From Capitella teleta (Eukaryota; Annelida; Polychaeta; Capitellidae), in NCBI GenBank assembly GCA_000328365.1, contig KB297234.1, positions 645,658-709,657 on the forward strand: a stretch of DNA of 64,000 nt. Reading direction: 5' to 3'. The translations under genes were made by a program, and so were the position numbers. How positions within the stretch are numbered: position 1 is the first letter of the stretch; each line of letters opens with the position of its first letter. A model generated the notes under the pieces. The model worked only from the letters and a program-made list of their open reading frames with translations, was not told where the DNA came from and made no database searches. Below, piece after piece: positions 23,601 to 35,600 of the stretch.

Positions 23601-26600
23601 TTTTTTTCTTTTTGATTGCAAATTATGATAACAAGGCCCACATTGAATAGAACATAGTGAATGCATTAGACAAGCAATTTGCAGGTAAGAAACAAAGGTG
23701 CTTAAAATAATTGTTATGAAAACTTGTTAGCACGGTGCAGTGTTGGATAATAAAAATAAATATTAAATTAATGAAACCCACTATACGTTTACCAAGCTAC
23801 CTGAAGAAGTTTTCTGGAGTCGATACCCTGAAAAGTTGATTTCATTGTGTTATAAAGATGCATGCTCCTGTGTTTAGATTAGTCTCAAAAAAAAAAAATA
23901 CTGGGTGTTTGACAAAAAAAAGTATAATTCTTTAAAGTGAGAAAAAAAAACAGAACCACCCTATATATTAGTTTTGATAATTAGAAGTGAAGACATGCAT
24001 ATATCGGGTGCTTCTTATTTACGCTTGTGAGTCGAATAACGGAGAGGTTTAGTGCTAAATCTATGAGCATTTTCAGGGGGAGGTCATCTTAGCTCACCTG
24101 CATCACTCAGCATGATATCGAAAGATCCTGCAAGTTTCGGAGGAAAATTACGATTTTGCTCATAATTATTTAAAGACGTTATTTGCCGATCAGTGCCTCA
24201 GGGTGTTGGTGTCATATTTTGGAAGGTTCGTACTCACTTTGGCAGGCGGCGTTGTCAGCCGTTGCCTCGTAACCAGGTCGACATGAACACCTCCCGCTGT
24301 TGCAGTACGTGCCATCCACAAAACAGTCACCATCACTTTTACAGAAGTAGCCGACATCACCTGAAATAGAAGAAAAAAAGGTCAAAAAAAGGTCACTCCA
24401 AGCCGCGAACAAGTAACGCAGACCGTATGGCAGAGTACTGTGACTGTCTCTGTTGGTCACGTGGTTGGACACGTGACGAGTGGTTTTGCGGGGTCGTTGG
24501 TAAGGCATGCGAGTGGTGGTATCATCTGGTAAGAGAAGGAAAGGGGTGTTAGGAGGAGAGAACCAAGCCTCAAAGAAGAAAGAGAGGGCAAGCTATGAGC
24601 CTCCACCGGGTATTAAAAAAAAAAAAAAACACACACACACACACACACCAAAGACCTTTAAGCATCCCCATGGCAACCAGAGACACATACCAGCACAGGG
24701 TCCCTCGTGAGCAACTCTTATGTCCCTCATGAGTCGACAGGCGAAGATCCTCAGTTGACAAGCGTCTCCGTGGGTCATTCGGTCAGTTCCACAAACTGGT
24801 TGCGACCTCTTTTCGCTCAGTTCGCAGGTGGAGGGACACGTGCACTGAGGAGCACCATCCTCCATGGTGCACGTGGCGCCGAAGTAACACTGAAGATCAG
24901 CGCAAGAGAGCGGCGTGTGGCCCGAGTCTGTCAACAAAGACGCACACTTTTGAGCAATATGTGTAGTGTAGGAGGAGTATCTAGGACTGGTGATACATTT
25001 AATTGTACAATCCCAGATATTACTTACACGTATACGTGTAAATAATATCTGAGATTGTAAAATTACTAAGACTAATGATTACATATGAACATGACAGCTC
25101 AGTGCGTAAACTTATAAGGATTTACTCAATAATAAATTGATAATTAAAACGACGACAGTTAATTTACAATATGCCGAAAGAAAAAAAAAACAAATCAACT
25201 GCAAATTATCAACTTCGTACAATTATTAAGCTCTAGCCGGTAGCCATTCTCGTGGTCTCTCTCTCTCTCGTTATTTTGTTCTAATCAATGAGATCAAACC
25301 ACAACATGTTTCTTCCCGTAAATACCATTAGCGCACATGCAGTAACACAATTTGCTTTCTGTAGTAGTCTGGATAGCTGGGTGTAGTCCTGTGATATAAA
25401 GACTTCTAGTAGTTTAATGCAGCAGTGCTATAAAAAAATAATAATCATAATAATTACAAGCCTCCAAGAAGCAAAGAGGAGCAAATTAAAATTCTCGGTA
25501 GGAAACTGTGTCATGTTTGCAGCCAGTATTGTGTCACGACCTAATTAATACCTATGCAATACCACTTCAATTACAATGAGTTCATGATGCATCTTCTGCA
25601 AACATAGTTCCTATACTGACGAGCACCATAAACTTAATTAATCATTTTGACTTCAATTTTTAAAGTATAATTCATATCTCTAGCATTTGGTAAAATTTTG
25701 ACACATAATTCCCAGAACTGTGGGTTTGATCAGCGAATTTAGTGAAGCGAGATGAGCAGAGCAAAAGCGCCGACTCTGCTGCGGATTACTCAGCAGAAAA
25801 TGCGTGTTCTCTGCTCAGCGGATGTCGGTGCCCGTCGGTTCCAGCGAGACAGAAACGGAAATGACCGCCGAGAATGACGTAACATTTTACAATGCCTTAT
25901 AGTCTGTTGCATCTCATGCTACAATTAAATGTTTATTTTAAGGACGCCAAGTTCATTTTGCTCGTCACATATATTTGGGAGGTAAGGTTTATAATGTAAT
26001 CGAAACCAGCTGATTGGAGTGGGCAAATGGCCTTAGGAGGCACCCATGTGTCCGGTCTGGCAGAACGCTAAAGCTGGACATCCAATTGCATGTTGTGAAT
26101 CGCACAATAGGAATTTCCGCTCACTGCGGTGACGCAGGAAGGAAGTCGCGTTGCGTGAGACTTAATCACTCATTAACAGCTCACTTCGGCTGCATTGCAC
26201 AACCCGATAATGAACACTTAGCTACTAATTAACCGCGCGAGTTCCCCCCCCACCACCCCCAAGATGTAATGACGTCATGGTTATATGAATCACAATCACG
26301 TGATGATTGTTCTAATAAATAAATTAATTAATAAATTTGTGATTACATTATTACATTGGAAGAACAAGCATCAGTTACATATGTAGTTCTAACCATGACG
26401 CTGTGCAATGCTGGTGATTGCAGCTGAACCCAATCGCATCTTAACTCCATCTCCACCATGAAGCGCCTCATCATTTCTCGCATGCAACACATTTATCTGA
26501 CCTTCGTATCAACGGAAACTGAAGTACATACTACGGCACTCTGATGCGGTTTGCATCATAAACATTGGCCTTCTCAAGCATCGATATTGGGGTGCTCTCC

Positions 26601-29600
26601 ATCCGCTCATCGTCGCCTTACTCAGCCCATGAACTGCTCCGGCAATCCCTTGTATTAAGCCGTGTTTCTCGTTCATTAAAATATTCGAAATCAGTATTTG
26701 ACTCGACATCGTCCATACCACGCTCCTCCATAACAGAAACTCGTAAAATTATAAAGCTGTCTGAAAACAAACCCTGTAGAAAAGCGTGCAATGCGCTTGT
26801 CTAACCATGCATCGTGCCTAACATCAGTCAACTATACGCCTCACTCAATTTGCATCCATGGAAGAACAGGAGGAATTTCACCACCCGCCGCCACCGCCGC
26901 TGATTAGTAATTACCAGAAGCTAAAGTATGAGATAACTCTCTAATATTGCCCCTCCCACCCCACAAAAAAAAAAAAATTAAATAAACAAAATAAACATAA
27001 ATCACACATTTTACGCCACCGAACGACTTAAAATACAGTGAGTTCGCGACAAACATTTCTACGTCGCCTTCCAAAATATGGGTCGCGTGCAAAACTTCTG
27101 GTCACTCCCTACTCATAATTATGAATAGCATGCGTATAATTATATTTTGTATTAGGCCTTAATTGGCTACATAGCAATTAAGGCTTAACAATAATGAAAG
27201 CGCAGATTTTACTTCTGGTCTGAGATGTATCCTTGCATGATATTATGACATACGTATTTGTCTTGTCATTGTAATTTTTTTTTCTCCTATGAGTCAAGCA
27301 ATGAGGTAAGCAACATATCACTAAAAATTAAAAATAAATCAAAATGTTACCAAGCCCACATTAAAGCAAAAATTTACAACGTTGACTTATCGGTGTGTAG
27401 ATTAATGACACTGATTAGTAAACAGATCTACTACCTGTTGTGAGTAAACCTTGAATTGTGCATAGAACAAAACAAACGAAAAATCAGTGTAGAATTGTCG
27501 AAACAACATTCACCACTCAAAATAAGGTCGACAAGAACAAGTGCGAACTACTAATGACACGTTATGATTCCATGATAATCCATTATAATTTTTGTGAAGT
27601 GCGTTATGATTTTCATATTTTAGAGAGAGTGCGTTATGATTCATGTGCAATACCGTTGCAGTTGCTGGCGGATATTTCTCGGCCATCAGGGCATAGATTG
27701 CACTTCTGTCCCGTTATGCCGGGTTTGCACACGCAGCGTCCCGTCATCTGCTCGCAATCGTCTCTCACAGATCCGTACCGATTGCAACCGCAAGCTAACA
27801 AAACAGAGGTGAAAAGTTGCAAAAAGTGACATCTCCAAGGTTTCTTACGAATGCATCCGCTATTCCCATCGTGGATAAGTGGCAGCCCCCAGAACCCTGG
27901 TTCACAGCGGGCGCAGTTTAACCCTCCAACGCCTGGTTTACATGTGCACTGTAACGTCAACGGATCGCATACTGAACTGAAGGAACCGAGTTTGTTACAC
28001 TGGCACATATCTGTAATCATAACGTTCAAAATTATCATAATGTCCTCGGTGCGTTATGATATTATCGGGACTGACGTGGGCAGCCTGTGTGACCAGGACC
28101 AGGGGCGCTGTGGAATCCGTCAGGGCAACAACCGTATTTAGATTCAGCGCAGCTTCTCTGAACTTGGTCTTCAGGCGCTGAATGAAAGCATTTGTGAGAC
28201 ACGCCCGTTTGAGTGGCTACAATCGGATACCTTCTCTGCAGCACCGAGCGACCCCTCCCTTGCGGTGGCAGTACGAACCCGCTGGACACCCTCTTCGCCC
28301 AATGCCACAGTCAAATTCCTTGCCAGTCTTCTGGTCGATGAGAGGATCGTTGCCATCGCAAATCTCTTCCTCGATATCTGAAGTCAGAAATGTAATTCAA
28401 AAGGAAAAAGAAAGCGGGGCTTGGGTGTGTGTGTATGTGTGTGTGGCGGGGAGGGAGGGGGGGCGCATTTATAAAGGATGCCAATATGACTCGCGGTTTT
28501 AGTGCTAAATAGGCGGGGAGCATTCCGTATTTCAACAGGAACTCTCAAGAACTGAGGGGGTCTATTTTTATATGAGAAGAGGGGATGAATACATCCAATA
28601 AAGCGATGCCTCTAATGCCAGAGCACAGTGAGTAGGTGACAGAGAAAGGGAGAGCAATAGATGCAGCTATATGTGGTGGAGTAATTCATGCAGGCGAGAA
28701 CGGAGAAAGATGCATGGTTGACAGATAACGGCGCTGAATCAATGCGAGTGAATTGCAAATCACACCTTCGCAGTTGTCCATTGGCTGAGCACTGATGCTC
28801 TTCTGCAGGCGACACGATTCCTCCTTCATCTGGCATTCATTGCCGTAAGTTTTGCCGTCGGATCCGCACAAAGGAGATCTAACGCGGAGACAAGACAAGG
28901 AAGCTGGAAAATATGGACGCTGTTTGTATTATTCACCTGATGGCGTCGCAGTTGAAGTTGCAGACGCAGCCGACGGGACCCTCGGCGTCATACTCGCATC
29001 GCCCGCCGAACAAGCAGTTGCTCTCATCGCAAATGTCACCGCCAGAACCCGAGATTTCCATGTCGCCCTCCTCGTCCTCACACTCCCCACTGTGTTGAAT
29101 TTCAATATCGGTGCTCTGCATACATGCCTGGCGCTGCAGCTCGCATGAGTTGATGTATGTAATGCTATCACTTCCGCACACGGGTTCGTTGTCATCGGGG
29201 CATCTTTGCACGCATATACATTGGCCATTGACGCAGGACGCCCCCGTGCGGCATCGCACTCCCTCACATTGGTCTGCAATAACGTGGAAATAGACTCTTC
29301 TATATATTATCACAACGGCTGCTCACCACAAGGTCCTTGCGACGCTATTGCAATGTAGCGTTCTAGTGTACACGAAGCGACGCGCATTATGCATTCATTC
29401 GTGTAGGTGACGCCGTCCGTCCCACATACTTTGTTGACAACCTGAAGAGCGACAAACAAAAGAATTCTGAGATATTCTGGGCGCCGAAAAGACTCACTTG
29501 CACGCATCCACCCGGACAGACGCAGTGGGCTCCTCCTCGGCCATCGCTCTCGCAGATGCTGTAATAGTTACATCGTTTGCGCTCACATCCATCGGAAGAA

Positions 29601-32600
29601 CCTACAGGTACGATTACATAACCGAAACAGCGACCCCAGCGATTGTCCTCTTACTGCAGAGTCCTTGATATTTTGCTACGATACTCGCCCGCTTCTCGCA
29701 ATTCTCCGCTTTCAGTTTGCACTCGTTGTTGTAACTGATGCCATCGCTTCCACAGACCTATTAAAGGACAGGGAAAAGGGGAAAAAATGAACAATGTATA
29801 GCTCATAATAGAAATGACAGTTATTGCCATCGGCGAATCTCTCTTTACAACGAAATAATCCTGTCTAAAGCAATGTACCTAAATCTCTATACGGCATGAA
29901 ATACGCCGCAGTATTCCAATGACTCAGTCGCCTGATTGCATTTCCAGCTGAATTAATGCGATTTCGTGATCAATAAGAAGCTGGCCTCTGTTTCAAGCAG
30001 CGGAAATGGGGTTTTAGCGGCCGGATATGGACACGTTGACCCTGGATGGTGATTCCGGGCGGTGCCACGAGGCCCCAAAATGATCACTCTCCAATTTCCA
30101 ATCATTCGTTTGCAGTAAACACCCCGCCCTTTCCTGGGTTTATAGCACTGATATGTGCCTTAAGTAACGAGCCATGAGATGAAATGGACACCCATGGGAT
30201 CAAAATTGACACTCTTCTCTGGAATTCATTCACACCAGTGGCTCGGGTGGGATAATTATTACTGATAGCCACGTGACCCTCGCAGTGGTCTGAGTGTCAA
30301 TTTCATTATTCATAGTATTCGTTGTCAACCGATGAAAATTCACAGACATGCTTTTTTTAAACACGTTCGTGGAAATAATATGAGGCTCGGTGTGATATAT
30401 TATTGATATATGTATTGTAACAAAACGTTGTTCACTTCATTAGCTGAGATTGACAATTTCTCTGGAACAAATCTGCTGCAAATTGCATCATATGACATGA
30501 AAGCCTTCTGGAATTCATGCATAATTAATTCTGCCTCCTTGCTAATAGTTTTAAAACAATATTAATCCGTCCATTTCGCCACATACCGGTTTGAATTCCC
30601 CTGAGCAAGATGGACACTGGCAGGACGGTTGTCCATTCCGAACAACACATGTCGCACCATATGAACACGTGTAATCAACACAAGGTCCATCAAAACCTGA
30701 GGAGAACAAATGCGTCAATGTCATTTGCGATATTATTTATTAATCATTCAATATCACTTTATTTTCCAGCAAAGGGATTATCACAGTACAAGCACATTCA
30801 TTTTCATGCAAGTGACGCGAGGGTTTAAAACCCTTTAGAGTCAAAATCGACTTGTGATGACATGAATTGGAATTTAACATGTGTCCATATCAACAGGGTG
30901 ACGTCACAAGAGTGCGTTGTCACCTGTCGCAAGGTCCGTCCGAGGTGGCTCGTCAGCTAGCATGGAATATGTAAACGACAGAAACCATAAAAGCTTCTTT
31001 CACTGCGTATCGTTACAAAGAATCAAAGAACACTTACTACAGACGCCGACGTATTTCACAGCCACCCTGTTGCCGTACTCGCAAGACTGTCGCATCAGTT
31101 CACACTCATTGTTGTACGACACTCCGTCCGTGCCGCAGACCTGGCGCATAACCGGCTCACAGCTGGGCGGACAGATGCAGGCGGCTTGACCTTGACGATT
31201 GACGTGACACTCCTGACCAGGACCACACGTCAAGTCTCGACACGGATTGTTACCTGCACCACGTATGGGAAACACAAACTTTGAAACTTCGAAATATTTT
31301 GATTCTTGCAATTCACACAGCAGCGTGCATCAGTGATTTTGATAAAATTGCGGCGGGGAAAAAATATATAGTAAAATATAATAAATTATTTCAATGAAAA
31401 TTTCAACATTTTACATGTAATCGGGCTTTAAATTCAGGTGAATAGCAACAAATGCTCTCTAAAAAGTGATATCAGCACAGGTGTATATGATATATTGCAC
31501 GGGGTGATCTTGAACACACGTTGGTGAGTCTATTTACCACTCGATATATACTCATCTCCGCTTTCTCCTTGCATTGCGTGACCTGTGAGGAATGTCATGC
31601 ATCAGAAAGAGGGACATGGTTTCGATTATTTGTGAATAGGACGACATCGACAGAGGCTGAAGACCCTGGTGCATGCAACTGACTGGGGACCAAAAAAGTA
31701 ATAAGGACATCTTTGCAAATCCTCAGCAAACATATGAAAAATTCACGTCTCTGAAAGTGCATTTGTCCAGGTGGTCTGATGGACAACGTGTCCATTTCAG
31801 CCGCAGCTGCAGTACGACATGTACTTCATGGGTGCTTGACCGTTGCAAATGACCGCTATCTCTCACCAGCCCTGACCACTGTTCAGGGTCGTAAGCGAGG
31901 AACGAGCCCTAGCTTTTAGCCCCCCAATTCACCTGCCGCTCAGAAGGCAAAGCTGAATAAATGAAGGCCATCGTATGTCTTGCCAAGCGAGCAATTTGCG
32001 TGGGGGCCAAAGTGGCAATTTGGGAGTCAGCAAAGCGGTGGTGTGGCCAGTTCACTATTGTGTGCATCCGCAGGTTGTTGCCGGCGATAAACAAAGCAAA
32101 GCAGAAAGCGTGCAGTCGAGGAAGGATCGACGGGGTGACGGAGATGAATCATTCATGTGACAATATTACTATCCGTTGTGACATCGACAGACAAGGAATC
32201 TGGAGTCAATCACATACTACCGTCACCCCTGCCTTCGCACTGCATGACAGCCGTATACACGGTGATCGCACCAGCGTATGATTAACGCCATCGCTCGTGC
32301 AGATGTCCAAGAGCATAAAGATTGTCTTTGCTGACCTCGAATCGGTCGACATGGAATTCCCTGAGGGAAATAAGCGAAAAGCTCACTCAGGGAGAAAATG
32401 CCCCGGCGGAAACAGACGCAGCGGAGGCTGTGCCCCTAGCCACGACGCAACTCCGAATGCAATGCAATGTAATAGGATTATGTGAGCCGGCTTTCTTATC
32501 AGCAGATTGGTGTGGAATCGATGCTTCTGTGTCCATGGTAACGGGGTCACGAATAGGTCACACAAAAGGAAATTCAACGGAATTAGACGTGGACCTAGAG

Positions 32601-35600
32601 AGGGTTGTCCACTGCCACAAGCCACGCGATCATAAAAGCAATATTTGGGCGATTTATACTCGCCATATTGGGAGGGCTACGCAATCCTGTAGGTGCCATC
32701 TGTATACAGCGGTATAGAAAGCGACTTTGATGCCAGTGGTCAGAGATCACTGTCAGAGATCAAAGAGCGCGTGATAATGCCTGTAACCAACATTCACCTG
32801 CGGTACATTCCCCTCGGAAGAGCTTGTAAATGTCCTTCCTAGCTTTGCATGCCTCGACTCGCATGATGCACTCGTTACTGTAGGTCTTGCCATCGCTTCC
32901 ACAGACAGGAGCGAACGCTTCATTGCAAAGAGAGTTACATCTGCAGATAGGTTGTCTCTGGTCATCCAGTTGGCACACCTGTGCGTCATCGCATTGGTAT
33001 CCTTTGCAGGGGTCTGTAATCAGAAGAAAAAAAGGTGAACGAAGGAAATGGGACAGGCTAACGATTTCCCGTAAAGGAAAGAAGAGTACAGGTAACTATT
33101 TGCCAATTCTGAACCCAGGCGGTCTTTCAGGTTCTACTTTGAGCTCTTCAACATAACCCACAGGGATGAGGGAGGTAGTTCAATATCTAAGGTGTGCACA
33201 AGAATGAAATCAACTATAGTTTCTAAGTGATTATGCAATAACAGAGCACAAGGTCGGGTGAATTATGAATGGCTATCATCAGTTAGAGTTCACGAGCGCC
33301 TCATTCCCTGTCGTTTCATCTATTATTGATGTCCTATTTTCGATTTTCCTCAGTGCATCCTTGATGAGAAAAAAAACCAACAAGCGTCAGTTTCAACAAT
33401 GGACGATTGAGCAGCTGCGTCGCTTGGCAAATTGCTTTACACAGACTGTGTGTCACCGCTCACCACTGCACACAGTGTTCCAGTTTGACCAATCAAGTCG
33501 CGGAAATTAACCAAATTATGATACATCCAAATTTATTTTTCGTAACTGTCCGAGTTGTTGCTGAGCACGAATGGTGCGGGACTGATTTGGTTTCATGGGT
33601 GCATCATTGTGGTATGGATTTAGAAAAGTATCAGGCCTATAATCGATATGTTCCCTTAAGATGAAGTGTGGTACGAAATCAGCTAACCCCAGAGAATCTG
33701 CCTCATGCGGTGATCTGCAAATCCTCAAGACCACATAGGAGAACATGAGGAAAAATAGCGGATCCGAGAAGAGAGAAGAGGAAGGGTCATTTGCACGTAG
33801 TGTGGCGTCTGGGTAATCGATCGCGGTTGGTCAGTTTGGTTGCAAGGGAATATTGACTGACCCTTGGTCACCCCGGGTGAAGCAAAGAACCAGGTTACTC
33901 TCAATTGCTGCTGACATGAAAGAGTGGTGGATTATGCCGGAACAGCGATCTCTCATTTCAGACGCATGCAATCAGATGTTTCTGATGCTTCAGTGTAATG
34001 AGGTTGGATCGGCAGCGTGTCGCATACAGCACCATGCATCACAGAGATTCCTCCCGCGTCGCCTCGAGTCATCCATCAACTACATGAGAATCTTTCTCTG
34101 ACGTTCAACAGAGAGACAGTCGCTGCATCCCTCTCCTCTAAGGAGGAAGAGGAAGAAGGGGGTAGCGAAATACGAACCCCTGATACCACGCTCCTTTGTG
34201 AGCGTCCTCTTCTATAACTGAATATTCGTGTAACCTCATCAAAGACATCCAATTTGCCGTGCAAATGACGTTAAATTGGACAGGAGTGCTTTGCCCTGCT
34301 CGTTAGCAAGTCTGTCGATACTTCGCGGGTTGCAGCTACGGAGCCTGTCTTCCGGGGGGTAAGGGAGGGGGTTGCAGATAATTAATCTCAGGGGAGAACA
34401 CCTCCATGCCATTAGTAATTGTCTTGAGGCGGATGACAGAATACGAAGGTAGTTTAGACAGAGCTATCACACGCCTACCAGCATCGATTAAGTAATAATT
34501 CAAGAACCACATGTAAAATAATAATAATGATGAATCACCGATGTGCGGTTTGTTGTAAATTTGTAATACAACGATGAGTTATGATCATAGGGATCCAATG
34601 CCGATCGTACACCCGGAGAGTCCGGCCGGAATCTCGTTTCAGCGGATCTGATCGAGAAAGGAATGGCTCGCATACATCAAGACAACTGGGGCTTAACTGC
34701 GTCAAGAATGGCCGAGCGGAGACCTCGGTGCACAGCGAAACCGACGGATTTATGGACAGACTCGATTCTGAGCTGAAGCGAAATGGGATGATCCGAGTCA
34801 ACGCGGCATCAAACTCCGCTCACCCCATCCTTTTAATCTTCCACGCGGTAAAAGTCTTTGATTGGGGATCAAGACTGCATCATCACTTCCAATTACACGG
34901 TGTGTGGATTATGGGTCTCTGATCCGAGGGAAAGAAAGGGCTCGCTGGCGGTGCTGCGTTTCTTATGCATACGCAGTGGTCAGTCATTTCACTTGTACTA
35001 TAAGAATTTGACCACTTGACCAGTCATAGCACGTTCAGACTGAACACTGAAAACGCCAACCGAGCATTGCGACAGCGGAGTCCAAGGACATGAATTTGCC
35101 AATAAACCCCGTCAACTTAAATCACATACGTCAAGCAAAATGATTTCAGCGTCACGCGTGTTCAATTACAGGTTGACCTTGAGCAGTGTTGTCATGGCAA
35201 CACCAGAAACGTGCTACCCGTCACGTTCATGAAAAATTACCAGGTTATGAATACGCGCTGTGACAAGGGGCCGTGTGATGCAAGCGGCGCGGTGTGAAAT
35301 TCTACGCCATATTGGCCGAGCGTTGGGCGCTGCCAGAGCTCATTTCGATCATTGCTGTGCAAAGGTGCATGGCAGCGTTAGAAGGGTTCGCCCACCATTT
35401 GCGTTTATTGCATATCAGAACAATATCCAAAGATTTATCACTCGTAATATAACAAAACAAAAGGAAAATAACGCTGTAATTTGCATCGGGGAGAAAAACC
35501 ACTAATTCAGTGAGACCACAAGAAAGGGCCCGTTTTTTGTGTGAGTGCTTGGGTATGCATACTATTCAACAACAAACGCTTGTACACACGCAGCTTGTCA

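Larger units (their letters stand above)
27560..28060. repeat. cluster of CGTTATGAT motifs around the agrin LE exons
   Basis: Exact copies start at 27560, 27602, 27632 and 28052 in plus orientation, and one reverse copy (ATCATAACG) at 28016. They lie in introns within about 110 nt of the LE1, LE2 and YGCC exons. The function is unknown. Confidence 0.8.
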
